From: Candidatus Paceibacterota bacterium
Lineage (GTDB): Bacteria; Verrucomicrobiota; Verrucomicrobiia; Limisphaerales; UBA8199
Direction of reading: 5' to 3'
Length of the DNA stretch: 64,000 nt
NCBI GenBank assembly: GCA_035452965.1
Contig: DAOTCE010000022.1
Coordinates: 20,107 to 84,106 of the forward strand
Numbering within the stretch: position 1 is the stretch's first letter; the number at the start of each line of letters is the position of its first letter. The translations under genes and the position numbers were made by a program. The notes under the pieces are model-generated. The model did no database searches and was not told where the DNA came from. It was given only the letters and a program-made list of their open reading frames with translations. Below, piece after piece: positions 1-9,671 of this stretch.

Positions 1-87
1 GTTGGTCAACTGCATCAGGTAGCCCTTTCGCCAGCAATAAGCGAAGACAGCCCCGATGATCCCAGCCCAAATCAGCAGTTTTATCAT
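1..87 (-). CDS. secE: 5' part of probable SecE translocase subunit
   Basis: Only the first 29 codons lie in the window, from an ATG at position 87 to the left edge. They encode one hydrophobic membrane segment (Ile/Leu/Ala/Gly/Val up to about residue 18) followed by a basic turn WRKGY. The gene follows tRNA-Trp and tRNA-Ser behind tuf on the same strand. In many bacteria secE, the small membrane subunit of the SecYEG translocase, comes directly after tuf and tRNA-Trp, and this is the main reason for the call. The diagnostic C-terminal part is outside the window, so another small membrane protein cannot be excluded. Confidence 0.5.
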   Translation of the reverse strand, partial: MIKLLIWAGIIGAVFAYCWRKGYLMQLTN

Positions 88-119
88 ATATCGTTCGTCA
101 CAGTCTTATCCTATCTTGG

Positions 120-206
120 CGGAGAGGGAGGGATTCGAACCCCCGTCGGCCGTTAAGCCGAAGCGGTTTTCAAGACCGCCGCGATAGACCACTCTGCCAC
201 CTCTCC
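120..206 (-). tRNA. tRNA-Ser (anticodon UGA)
   Basis: The minus strand folds as a complete class II tRNA. The acceptor stem GGAGAGG pairs with CCTCTCC, followed by a G discriminator. There is a long variable arm (CGCTTCGGCTTAACGGCCG region) and a T arm with GGTTCGAATCC. The anticodon loop is CTTGAAA, giving UGA, which reads UCA-type serine codons. CCA is not encoded. It lies between tRNA-Trp and the secE-like gene. Confidence 0.95.
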
Positions 207-228
207 GGTCCCGCAACGCGGGTTTTGG

Positions 229-301
229 CAGGGCGGGAGGGACTCGAACCCCCAACCGACGGTTTTGGAGACCGCTACTCTACCAATTGAGCTACCGCCC
301 T
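229..301 (-). tRNA. tRNA-Trp (anticodon CCA)
   Basis: The minus strand gives a 73-nt cloverleaf. The acceptor stem AGGGCGG pairs with CCGCCCT and the discriminator is G. The D arm contains AGCTCAATTGGTAGAG, the anticodon loop CTCCAAA gives CCA, and the T arm contains GGTTCGAGTCC. CCA is not encoded. tuf followed by tRNA-Trp and then secE is a common bacterial arrangement. Confidence 0.95.
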
Positions 302-383
302 ACTGCCATCGAGTATCGCATTGCCAAACAAATACAGAGGCGAGGGAGCGACCCTCGCCTTCCCGGCATTCTCCAAAGGTCCG

Positions 384-1574
<1,191 letters not shown>

Positions 1575-1688
1575 TTTGTCTCCTGATGATGTTGTTGTCT
1601 CTGTGTTTCTGCTGCTTACGCGGCTCGTTCTCGCGATGTTACGATTTTGTTACGTTATTATTCTGTCTTGCGCCATCTGGCGCGCTGC

Positions 1689-1764
<76 letters not shown>

Positions 1765-1769
1765 GCCGG

Positions 1770-1798
1770 CCAATATTCTTACTTGATCCTGATGCCAA
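1770..1798 (-). promoter_or_regulatory. Candidate sigma70-type promoter of the tRNA-Thr/tuf cluster
   Basis: On the minus strand TTGGCA (5 of 6 to the -35 consensus) is followed after 17 nt by TATTGG (3 of 6 to the -10 consensus). The -10 box ends 6 nt before the tRNA-Thr 5' end, so the spacing is tight. This is only a pattern match, but the position at the head of a tRNA/tuf cluster is sensible. Confidence 0.35.
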
Positions 1799-2313
1799 AA
1801 AGCGACAAAGACCCCTTGCCCCCGACTTCCCATTAAAAAAGCTCAGGAGCCAACGGTTTTCGACTTTTTCCGGCCCAACGACTGCGGGAAGCTACGAAAC
1901 TTCCATACCCCTGTCAACGGCTTTCCAGCTTTTTTTTGAAGTTTTTTCAATGGGAGGTCAGCCTCCCGAAATGTCGCCCATTCCTGCTGAGAAATAGTGG
2001 GGAATCCCAGCCGGGCGGGGTGGAGAATTACCAACCGGATTCCATCGCAGAATTGCGTCAAATGGGCCCCCTTTTGGACGACTGCCCATATTCCGAGGGG
2101 CGGAGACAACCTTCCACACCCCAGCCGTTTCCCTGGCCAGCTCAGGGCTCCGACCTCCAAGTCCCCTCTGCCAGCGGCCGCAGCGCCCCAATCCACATGG
2201 CTGGTGGGTCCGTGGCATCAGCCGTCGGCGTATCCGACTCCGCGCAATTGCCTGCTGTAGTCCAATCCGATAGCATCGGCCGCGAAATCAGCCAGCTAAC
2301 CGATCCGCTCCAA
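1799..2313. other. Intergenic region between the tuf cluster and a secreted-protein gene
   Basis: About 515 nt between divergently transcribed genes. It contains T-rich tracts near 1930-1950 but no convincing gene. An open frame runs through part of it in phase with the downstream gene, but it lacks a ribosome-binding site and the signal peptide at 2314 argues that it is untranslated. The promoter for the downstream gene should lie here, but I cannot pick a convincing one. Confidence 0.5.
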
Positions 2314-4374
2314 ATGAAACTGCTCAGCGCCTTGTTCTTGGTCCTCTTGCTGCCCATTTGCGCGCAGGCTGAAGACCTCTATCACATCCGCCACCTGTCC
2401 GAGGGGGAACTCACGCAGACCTACGCAAGACTCCTGCTGGACGCCTGCCGCCACGCGGACAGGGTGTGGCAGGACTCCGCAACCGATCCCCACGCCGGTT
2501 ACTGGGGCACGGGCCGCAGCGACCAGATGAACGAAGGCATTCGCGCCATCTCCGGCATGGTGCTGACCTGTGGCGCGCTGCTGAAATACTCCGATAACCT
2601 GGATGCTCCCGAACGTCATATCCGTTTCCGCCAAGCCACCCGGGCTATTCACTACGCCGTCTCCACCCACCGCACCGGCACGGCGAAATGCACGGACGGC
2701 AAGCCCTGGGGCGGCAGTTGGCAGTCCGCCATGTGGGCCGCCACGCTGAGTTTCGGGGCCTGGCTGCAGTGGGAGGAGATTGATCCTAAGCTCAGGATGG
2801 GCGTCGAGCGCGTTATCGCGTCCGAGGCCGATCGGTTCCTCGACCGCCGGCCACCGGGCGAGCGCTCAGGCGACACCAAGGCCGAGGAGAATGGCTGGAA
2901 CATGGTTTGCCTGGCGGTTGCAGCCAACCTGGTTCCCGCCCATCCCCACGCGACCGCCTGGCATGAGAGAGCCATTGAGTACATGGTCAACACGCTCTCG
3001 GTGCCGCAGGATGCCCAGGAGAAGCGGTTGGTGGACGGACGCCCGGTGAGCGACTGGTTCGCCGGGGCGAACCTGCACCCGGACTTCACGCTGGAGAACC
3101 ACAACATGTTTCACCCCAGCTACATGGCATGCAGTTCCTATTTCATGACCCAGGCCGCCATGTACTACACCTACGCCCGGCGCCCGATCCCCCAAGCCGC
3201 AACCCACCACCTGCTGGACACGTGGGGAATGTTCCGCACGCTTGTGTTGCCTTCGGCCGAGGTCGCCTACCCGCAGGGCATGGACTGGGAACTGCACGGC
3301 CTGCCCTGTATAAACCTCTATGCGTCACTGGCGGCCCGCCACAGGGACCCCCTGGCTGCGCGATCCGAGCAGAACATCCTGCAATACATGCGCGCCTGGC
3401 AAAACATGTGCCACGGCGACCTTGCCGTCCCCGGCTCGCGCCTCGGCTTCACCCGCCACGCCATCTGCGCCGAGCAAGCCGCCTACGCCTTCCTGGCCCA
3501 CAAGATCTTCGGCCCGCCCGCCGCCATGCTCTCCTCCCACAAAGCCGCCGCCAAACTTCAGGGCGTCTGGCAGCACCCTTACGTCGAGTTCATCGCCCAC
3601 CGCACGGACAGCAAGTTCGCCTCCTTCTCCTGGAAGAACCGCGTCATGGGCCTCCTCGTCCCCATCGGCCCCGGCCACGACGCCAACCCCTTCTTCACCG
3701 TCCCCATCCCCAGCGGCTTCGTCGGCTCCTTCGAACTTACCCCCAAAGGCGACACCACCGCCAAACCCCTCGACCACGTCTGGGCCGAAACACCCAACGG
3801 CTTCGAAACCACCGGCTCCCTCCTCCTCAACGGAGGCCGCCTCAAGCAGACCCTGCGCGTCACCTCTGTCGGCAGACAAACCCTCATCTACCAGGACCGC
3901 GTCATCGCCCTCACCAACCTCTTCCTCACCCGCGAACTCGGTGTCCCCCTCGGCATTGAGAGCGACCAAGTCAGCGGCGGCCAGCGAGTCGTGCACTACC
4001 GCAACGGCACTGCCACCTTCCGCTGGGGCAGCCCGCGCTCGCCACTCTCCCTGCCCGGCCCGTGGGCCAACATAGACAGCCGCCTCGGCGTCGTCATGGT
4101 CGCCGGCTCCGACCTGAGCTACCACCAGGCCGCCGGCTACGATCCCCACACCGGCGTCTGCCCCGACATCCTCTACGCCTCCTGGTCCCACCGCCCCCAG
4201 CACTTCAACGCAGGTGACCTGGTCGCCCACCGAATCATCCTGTTCTTCGTCGAGGTCTCCCCCAGCCAGACCACCTCCCTCTCCCAATCCTTCCTCATCG
4301 AAGACAAGGGCTCTCCCCCCATGCTGCGCCTCAAATTCCCCGAAGGCGGCTACGCCCGCATCCCCCTCCTCTGA
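2314..4374 (+). CDS. Secreted protein, probable alpha/alpha-toroid polysaccharide-degrading type
   Basis: 686 aa from ATG 2314, which starts a clear signal peptide (MKLLSALFLVLLLPICAQA). The frame is open further upstream, but the signal peptide decides the start. The first two thirds are Trp/His/Tyr-rich and helical, with segments such as GYWGTGRSDQMNEG, GGSWQSAMWAA, EENGWN and ENHNMFHPSYM. The last third looks beta-rich. This layout resembles secreted (alpha/alpha)-barrel polysaccharide lyases or glycoside hydrolases such as heparinase- and alginate-lyase-like proteins, with the conserved Asn-His-Asn as a possible active-site or metal feature. That is an inference from composition and motif style; I do not recognise the family. 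Neighbouring genes give no substrate hint. Confidence 0.6.
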   Translation: MKLLSALFLVLLLPICAQAEDLYHIRHLSEGELTQTYARLLLDACRHADRVWQDSATDPHAGYWGTGRSDQMNEGIRAISGMVLTCGALLKYSDNLDAPERHIRFRQATRAIHYAVSTHRTGTAKCTDGKPWGGSWQSAMWAATLSFGAWLQWEEIDPKLRMGVERVIASEADRFLDRRPPGERSGDTKAEENGWNMVCLAVAANLVPAHPHATAWHERAIEYMVNTLSVPQDAQEKRLVDGRPVSDWFAGANLHPDFTLENHNMFHPSYMACSSYFMTQAAMYYTYARRPIPQAATHHLLDTWGMFRTLVLPSAEVAYPQGMDWELHGLPCINLYASLAARHRDPLAARSEQNILQYMRAWQNMCHGDLAVPGSRLGFTRHAICAEQAAYAFLAHKIFGPPAAMLSSHKAAAKLQGVWQHPYVEFIAHRTDSKFASFSWKNRVMGLLVPIGPGHDANPFFTVPIPSGFVGSFELTPKGDTTAKPLDHVWAETPNGFETTGSLLLNGGRLKQTLRVTSVGRQTLIYQDRVIALTNLFLTRELGVPLGIESDQVSGGQRVVHYRNGTATFRWGSPRSPLSLPGPWANIDSRLGVVMVAGSDLSYHQAAGYDPHTGVCPDILYASWSHRPQHFNAGDLVAHRIILFFVEVSPSQTTSLSQSFLIEDKGSPPMLRLKFPEGGYARIPLL

Positions 4375-4524
4375 CTTGGAACCAGAAATTAGGTATTGCA
4401 GTCCGTCGGCAGGGACGCATAATTAGGATGGCGTTTGGGCCGCACGGAGTCTTGGGCCGCAAACCTCGGTCCCCCGCGTCCCGTTGCCAGTACTGCACAC
4501 AATCCAGTAGTAGGCAAAGCGTTT

Positions 4525-6069
4525 ATGAAAAAGACATTCGCCCTCCTGGTGCTGATTATCACCCCCGTGATCGCCTCCGCCCAGGGGACGGTTAGCCTGG
4601 CAAACCAAACCGGCCTGGTGAAGCAATGGACCAGCTTGACCGATCCGACGCTGATCAGCGTTCCCAAAAGCGGGGGCTACGTTCAGCTCCTCGCGGCCCC
4701 ACAAGGCACTCCCCTCCCGAGCCCGCTCGCGTGGCAGCCCGATCCTGATGGCACTTTCGTCCCGAATTGCACTAGCCTGGCGGCATTCCTGGCGGCAAAC
4801 CCGGGCTGGGCCGCCGCCACCAATTCTAGTGGCGCTGTTCCCGTCCTCATTGCGGTTGGGCCCGGACTCTTCAGTGGCGGCACTTTCACCATCGGCAACA
4901 TCGCGCCCGGCGCGCCGGCCAACTACCTGCTGATTGGCTGGACTGGGAGTTACACCTCCTTTGACGCTGCCTTGGATGCCGCACTGTATGGCGGCCCGGG
5001 TAGCCCTTTTCTCGGCGTATCGGCTGTCACCACAACTACTACCGGCAATCCCTTGTCCACCCCAGCAGGAACTCCTGTGAACCTGAGAACCACGTTCGCC
5101 GGCATGACCCTGGCGCCGGTCGTGGGGGCTAGCGGACCCTGGTTTCCTGTTGGACCGCCGCCTAACCAGCAGGTGACGCTGGGCGACACGGCCACGTTCA
5201 CCGCGGTGGTGCAGTCAACGCCACCCGCAACTTTCCAATGGTCGTTCAACGGCACTAACATCGCCGGAGCCACCTCGACCAGTTACACCATCACCAACGC
5301 CCAGTATGCCGATGCGGGGACCTACACCTTGCTGGCCACCAATCCCTTCACCCATTGGACCGCCAGCGCCTCGCCCGTGTTGGAGGTGCTACCTCCAACC
5401 TATCCGCTCAATCTGACCACACCCGGCGGCGGCAGCGTCACCGCCGACGGGCAGATCCTGGCTCAGCCCACCTTCTTCCCCACCGGCAGCGTGGTCACGC
5501 TCCAGGCGGTTCCAAGCAACGGCTGGAGTTTCGTGCATTGGCAAGGCGATGCCAGCGGCACGAACAACCCACTGGGCTTGACGATGAACAACTCCAACCA
5601 GGTGCAAGGGATATTCGGAACCGCCGTCGGCACCAACGTCCTGGGCCGCGGCAGTATCGCGCTGAGCCAGACCAACCCGGTGCCCTTTGGAACCGTCCTC
5701 GCGGCAGACGCGCAGCCCGCGGCCGGCCGTTATTTCATCGTCTGGAACGGTGCAGCCAGCGGAACCAACAATCCAACCACACTCTTGGTCACCAATCCCG
5801 CGCCCACAGTGCGCGCCCTGTTCTCGACTGTGCCCCCGGACCGGTACCCGCTAAGTGTTGTGATGATCAGCAACCATGCCGCGCTCGTGCTTACGGGAGT
5901 GGTTGGCAACGTCCGCGAGATCTCCTTCTCGCCCGAACTGGCCGCGACCAACCTTTGGACCTCCTTGACCAACCTCACGCTCCAGCACCCAATCCAGATC
6001 TGGACAGACACCAGTGTTGACGCCCTGACCCGCAGCCACCACTACTACCGCGTCGTGCCGGTGCCTTAA
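4525..6069 (+). CDS. Secreted Ig-like / InlB-repeat surface protein
   Basis: 514 aa from ATG 4525, chosen because a signal peptide starts there (MKKTFALLVLIITPVIASAQ). The protein has an N-terminal domain of unknown type, then an immunoglobulin-like domain at about residues 205-295 (FQWSFNGTNIAGATS... ADAGTYTLLATN). A divergent InlB B-repeat follows at about 296-370 (YPLNLTTPGGGSVT... GWSFVHWQGDASGTNNP), then a second weaker copy. It ends with a degenerate form of the 'ATNLW..L...YYRV' module also found in the large proteases at 20-37 kb. It is probably extracellular or surface-attached and involved in adhesion or display. No catalytic motif is visible. Confidence 0.7.
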   Translation: MKKTFALLVLIITPVIASAQGTVSLANQTGLVKQWTSLTDPTLISVPKSGGYVQLLAAPQGTPLPSPLAWQPDPDGTFVPNCTSLAAFLAANPGWAAATNSSGAVPVLIAVGPGLFSGGTFTIGNIAPGAPANYLLIGWTGSYTSFDAALDAALYGGPGSPFLGVSAVTTTTTGNPLSTPAGTPVNLRTTFAGMTLAPVVGASGPWFPVGPPPNQQVTLGDTATFTAVVQSTPPATFQWSFNGTNIAGATSTSYTITNAQYADAGTYTLLATNPFTHWTASASPVLEVLPPTYPLNLTTPGGGSVTADGQILAQPTFFPTGSVVTLQAVPSNGWSFVHWQGDASGTNNPLGLTMNNSNQVQGIFGTAVGTNVLGRGSIALSQTNPVPFGTVLAADAQPAAGRYFIVWNGAASGTNNPTTLLVTNPAPTVRALFSTVPPDRYPLSVVMISNHAALVLTGVVGNVREISFSPELAATNLWTSLTNLTLQHPIQIWTDTSVDALTRSHHYYRVVPVP

Positions 6070-6167
6070 AGGTCCATCAAACACCCGCTCTGGCCCCCTG
6101 GGCGACACCACCGCACTACCACGGTATTGCTGCGGGGGGGGACACGGGGGAGACACGGCTCCTTTCG

Positions 6168-6253
6168 CTATGGCTTCCCTATGGCTTCGCTATGGCTTCC
6201 CTATGGCTTCGCTATGGCTTCCCTATGGCTTCGCTATGGTTTCCCTATGGTTT
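6168..6253. repeat. 11-bp tandem repeat (CTATGGCTTCC/G), about 7.8 copies
   Basis: Consecutive units start at 6168, 6179, 6190, 6201, 6212, 6223, 6234 and 6245. Odd and even units alternate between ending in CC and CG, giving a 22-bp higher-order period, and the last two carry T for C (CTATGGTTTCC). The array runs up to the 3' end of the interrupted gene at 6252-6884. Because 11 is not a multiple of 3, all three frames read through Met/Ala/Ser/Leu/Trp/Arg/Tyr/Gly/Phe/Pro strings, which create spurious open frames. Confidence 0.95.
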
Positions 6254-6884
6254 ACGCCTCTTTCGCGCTCCCGCGCCCGCCGGCGCCGGCAGGCACAATC
6301 GCACCCATTACTTGGACAATGCTCCCCGTGTAATCATTCAGCTGTTGGATGCGAATAAACGCCTTCCTGCCCGCCGCCGGCACCCCATACTTCGCGACAT
6401 ACTGCCGGGTGATGTCGCTCATCCCCCCAATCGGAGCCGGCAGCAGGCCAATCCGAACCAACTTCCTCCAGACCATCACCCCCGGGCTGACAGGGTGCTA
6501 GCTAGAGACCATGACGCCCTCCGCCATTCCACCGGCCAGATGCAGCCTCAGCGCCATGCGCCCGCCGCTGTTGGCAATCTCGAACCGCGCCATCGGGATC
6601 GGCTTGAAGCTTCCCGGCCCCGGCGGCCAGGTGAGCCGCTCCTGTCCCAGGGCCAGCCGCCACGAATTGACCTTCACGAAAAGCCGTTGGCCGCTGCGGC
6701 GGCGCGAGCGGGCCGCGACGCCGCCCCGCCGGTCCTTGCGCGCCGCATCGTTCCACGCCTGCCGTTGCTCCTCCGTAAGATTATTCCAGGCTAACGACAG
6801 CGTCCGCATGTCCTCTCGCGAACGACGCTGCTCCGCCGTGGCTCTCCTCCTGCGCGCGCCGGGCTTATGCTGCTTCCTGGGCAC
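6252..6884 (-). pseudogene. Conserved-type unknown gene interrupted by an in-frame amber codon
   Basis: Two open segments, 6884-6498 (GTG start) and 6497-6252, lie in the same frame and are separated only by one TAG at 6498-6500. Joined, they would encode about 209 aa. The N-terminal part is very basic (MPRKQHKPGARRRR), followed by SLAWNNLTEEQRQAWNDAA, RLFVKVNSWRLALGQERL and a Pro-rich turn. The part after the stop continues sensibly (SPGVMVWRKL, LLPAPIGGMSDITRQYVAKYG, AFIRIQQLNDYTG). From memory, this order of motifs matches a multi-copy uncharacterised protein type of Verrucomicrobia; I could not check this. The GTG lies 6 nt after the stop of the PLP enzyme gene, so it may be translated from the same message. 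Recent pseudogenisation is the simplest reading; read-through is possible. Confidence 0.6.
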
Positions 6885-6890
6885 GGCAAT

Positions 6891-8366
6891 TCAACTCTTC
6901 GCTCCCGCCTGCCGGTTGAATTCCTCGATCAACTGGTCGAAATACACCACCTCGTCCTCGAACAGAGCACGCCAATACTCCGGGTCCCATTGCTGGTTGA
7001 GTTCCTGGGCGGTCTTCCCCTGCTGCTCCACCCAAGTGTAGTACTTCAGGTTGTGGATTGCCTTGCGTTCCGGGTAAGTCAGTTCCTTGAAGTAAGCCAC
7101 TGACTGGTGCGCCAGGGGGGCAGCATAGTCCGCCACCGCATCTTTGCTCCGATAGGCGCCCCGTTCCTCGCCCAGTTCCTTGAGCCGCGACTTGTACATG
7201 TCCGTCGAGTCGGTAAAAACGGTGAGGATCACGTCCTGCTCTCCCAGTTCGAAGTACTTGGCGGTCTTGATCGCCGCGAGCAGGTTGCAGATGCTGGATA
7301 TGCCCAGCCAGGCCAGCTTCTCCACCTGCCGCTCGTCGGCGCCCAACGAGACCAGGTGGTCCCGCCCCGCCGGCTCGTTGAACAGGCGCAGGATCCTCAT
7401 GCAATCCTCGTCGTCAATCGCCGTCACCACGTCGGTATTGCGCACGTTGTGGACCCACGGGACATGCTTGTCGCCGATCCCCTCGATGCGATGGTCCCCG
7501 AAGCCGTTCCGGAGCAAAGTCGGGCATTGGAGCGCTTCGGTGGCCACAACCTTCAGTGCGGGGAACCGCTTTTTGAGAAAATCACCTGCCCCGATGGTGC
7601 CAGCGGAGCCCGTCGCGGAAACGTAAGCTGCCGGGCGAAGGCGCGCGTTGGCGGAGTCGCCCAATACTTCCTCCAGCGCTGGCCCCGTGATGTTGTAGTG
7701 GAAGATCGGGTTCCCGAACTCATCGAACTGGTTGAAGATCATGTTGAGCGGATCCTTCTTCAGCTCCCAGCACTTGTCGTAAATCTCCTTCACGTTCGAT
7801 TCGCAGCCCGGGGTGGCAATGACCTCGGCCCCTATCTGCTTGAGCCACTCGAACCGTTCCCGGGACATCTCCGCTGGCAGGATGGCAATCGCCGTGCACC
7901 CCAGCAGCGCGCAATCGAAGGCGCCGCCGCGGCAATAATTTCCCGTGGAGGGCCAGGCGGCTTTATGTTTGTCGGGATCGAATTCACCGCTCACCAATCG
8001 CGGCACCAGACAGCCGAAGGCGGCGCCGACCTTGTGCGCGCCCGTGGGAAAGAACCTGCCCGTCAGGCCGATGATCCGCGCCTTAACGCCGGTGATCGCG
8101 GTCGGAATTTCCAGGTAGTTCACCCCGCTGTACAGGCCTGAGTTAACGTCGTTCTTCCAGGTGATGCGGAACAAGTTGACGGGACTGACATCCCAAAGGC
8201 CAACGCCTTTAAGCCTGGTCGTGACTGAGGGGGGGATCAGCTCCGGGTGACGGAGCTCTTTGAATGTCGGAATGCGCACCCCGCGTTCGCGGCAGCGCGC
8301 CGCAGTCTTCTTGATGACTTCCGGGTAGAGGCGTTTGATGATTCTAGAAGTGGTTTGATTGCACAT
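6891..8366 (-). CDS. Fold-type-II PLP enzyme of the YgeW cluster
   Basis: 491 aa. It has features of the tryptophan-synthase-beta/cysteine-synthase superfamily: a probable PLP Schiff-base lysine in GAHKVGAAFG (Lys112), a STGNYCRGG loop at about 140-148 matching the substrate-carboxylate loop position, and a Gly/Ser-rich phosphate loop SATGSAGTIGAGD at about 250-261. It lies 127 nt downstream of ygeW on the same strand. In E. coli the corresponding neighbour of ygeW is ygeX, diaminopropionate ammonia-lyase (about 400 aa). This protein is about 90 aa longer and does not read like YgeX, so it is probably a different PLP lyase or eliminase acting on a similar ureido/diamino acid. The exact reaction is unknown. 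Confidence 0.75.
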   Translation of the reverse strand: MCNQTTSRIIKRLYPEVIKKTAARCRERGVRIPTFKELRHPELIPPSVTTRLKGVGLWDVSPVNLFRITWKNDVNSGLYSGVNYLEIPTAITGVKARIIGLTGRFFPTGAHKVGAAFGCLVPRLVSGEFDPDKHKAAWPSTGNYCRGGAFDCALLGCTAIAILPAEMSRERFEWLKQIGAEVIATPGCESNVKEIYDKCWELKKDPLNMIFNQFDEFGNPIFHYNITGPALEEVLGDSANARLRPAAYVSATGSAGTIGAGDFLKKRFPALKVVATEALQCPTLLRNGFGDHRIEGIGDKHVPWVHNVRNTDVVTAIDDEDCMRILRLFNEPAGRDHLVSLGADERQVEKLAWLGISSICNLLAAIKTAKYFELGEQDVILTVFTDSTDMYKSRLKELGEERGAYRSKDAVADYAAPLAHQSVAYFKELTYPERKAIHNLKYYTWVEQQGKTAQELNQQWDPEYWRALFEDEVVYFDQLIEEFNRQAGAKS

Positions 8367-8493
8367 AAGTTAATCCCGCTAATCACGCTGAATACACAAC
8401 AGCTGGTTCCCGACACGTCGCTGCATTGCCAGTAGCCACTTTCGCACTTCGTGGCACCGCAAGTAATCATCAATTAACGGCGGGTTTTGGCCT

Positions 8494-9654
8494 TCACGAA
8501 ATGAACTTCCTCAATACCGCCGCGGCATCTTTAAACCGGGCCATCAGGATCATGGCGGCGATGACAAAGGGCTTGTAGCTGGCCTCCTGATACGTAGCGA
8601 GCCGGTAATGCTCGAACACTTCCTTAGCAACCTCGCCTTGCGCGCAGCTCACGCCCGAGATGTCGGCCGGCAGGCAGTGCATATAGAGCGCCTCGCCCCT
8701 GCGGGTCAGCTTCATCTTTTTGGCATCGCACTCCCAGTCCTTGTGCTTCGCGTTGTTGGCCAGGCACTCTTTCTCGAGTTGCTTGAGCCCTTCCCTGTCG
8801 CCCTTGTGCAGCAACGGCGTCCGCCGTTGCATCACTTGGTAAGGAGCCCAGGACTTTGGGTACACCATATCGGCGTCTTTGAATGCCATTTCCATGCTGG
8901 AGGCGACCTCAAACTTGCCCCCGCTCTTGCGGCTGTTTTGCTTCGCCAGTTCAACCACCTCGGGAATCAAGCCGTAGCCTTCCGGGTAGGCAAGCGACAC
9001 CTCCATCCCGAAACGCGTCATCAATCCGATCACGCCCTGCGGCACCGAAAGCGGTTTGCCGTAGCTGGGTGAGTAGGCCCACGTCATCGCAATCTTCTTA
9101 CCCTTGAGCTTATCCAATGATCCGAAATGCCACTTGAGATGCAAAAGGTCCGCCAGGACTTGGGTTGGATGGTCCACGTCGCATTGCAAGTTAACGACGC
9201 TCGGGCGCTGGTGCAGAACGCCCTTGTCAAATCCCTCCTGCACGGCTTGGCCGACCTCGCGCATGTAAGCATTGCCCTCACCCAAGTACATGTCGTCGCG
9301 AATGCCGATGACTTCGGTGAGGAAGGAGATCATGTTTGCCGTCTCCCGCACGGTCTCGCCGTGGGCAATCTGCGACTTCTCCTCGTCCAGCTCCGAGAGC
9401 CCCAGCCCGAGGGCGTTAACCGCGGAAGCGAAGCTGAAACGTGTCCGCGTGGATTTGTCCCGGAAAATCGAGACTGCGAGCCCGGTTTCAAACACCCGGA
9501 ACGGTTTGCGCGCCTTGTGCAGTTCCCATAGGCATTCAGCAACCAGCAAGAGCGCCTGAATCTCGGCATCGCACTTCTCCCACGTTAGCAGGAAATCCTT
9601 GCCGTAAGTTTCCGTTCGCAGTTCCTGGAGCCTGGCGATCTGTGTCCTGAGCAT
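8494..9654 (-). CDS. ygeW: Knotted carbamoyltransferase YgeW
   Basis: 386 aa from ATG 9654. A longer open frame upstream does not match the family's N-terminus and overlaps the lipoprotein gene. The protein follows E. coli YgeW closely: KDFLLTWE at about 19-26, the carbamoyl-phosphate loop FRDKSTRTRFS at about 64-74, SQIAHGETVRETANMIS, DDMYLGEGNAYMREVG, PSVVNLQCDVDHPTQ, AMTWAYSPSYGKPLSVPQG and YMHCLPADISGVSC. The C-terminal half should form the trefoil knot shared with acetylornithine carbamoyltransferases. YgeW belongs to anaerobic purine or ureide breakdown clusters; the native substrate is not settled, with a diureido/ureido-diaminopropionate type intermediate suggested. The start lies 17 nt after the lipoprotein stop, so those two are probably co-transcribed. 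Confidence 0.95.
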   Translation of the reverse strand: MLRTQIARLQELRTETYGKDFLLTWEKCDAEIQALLLVAECLWELHKARKPFRVFETGLAVSIFRDKSTRTRFSFASAVNALGLGLSELDEEKSQIAHGETVRETANMISFLTEVIGIRDDMYLGEGNAYMREVGQAVQEGFDKGVLHQRPSVVNLQCDVDHPTQVLADLLHLKWHFGSLDKLKGKKIAMTWAYSPSYGKPLSVPQGVIGLMTRFGMEVSLAYPEGYGLIPEVVELAKQNSRKSGGKFEVASSMEMAFKDADMVYPKSWAPYQVMQRRTPLLHKGDREGLKQLEKECLANNAKHKDWECDAKKMKLTRRGEALYMHCLPADISGVSCAQGEVAKEVFEHYRLATYQEASYKPFVIAAMILMARFKDAAAVLRKFIS

Positions 9655-9671
9655 ATTCAGTTTGTCGTGTC

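Noticed and set aside
210..222. Hairpin CCCGC-AAC-GCGGG followed by TTTT on the plus strand as a terminator
   Set aside because: It lies between two minus-strand tRNA genes and no plus-strand transcript precedes it; on the minus strand there is no T-tract.
1936..2313. N-terminal extension of the 2314 gene by 126 codons
   Set aside because: A typical signal peptide starts at 2314 and the extension has no domain or ribosome-binding site.
3325..4287. 320-aa Gly/Glu/Val-rich open frame opposite the secreted protein at 2314
   Set aside because: Low-complexity shadow caused by Ala/Pro/Thr-type codons on the real strand.
6168..6253. CRISPR array
   Set aside because: Units are 11 bp with no spacers; it is a simple tandem repeat and no cas genes are present.
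6127..6794. Plus-strand open frames with repeated MASLWLRYGF peptides
   Set aside because: They are translations of the 11-bp tandem repeat and of the strand opposite the interrupted gene.
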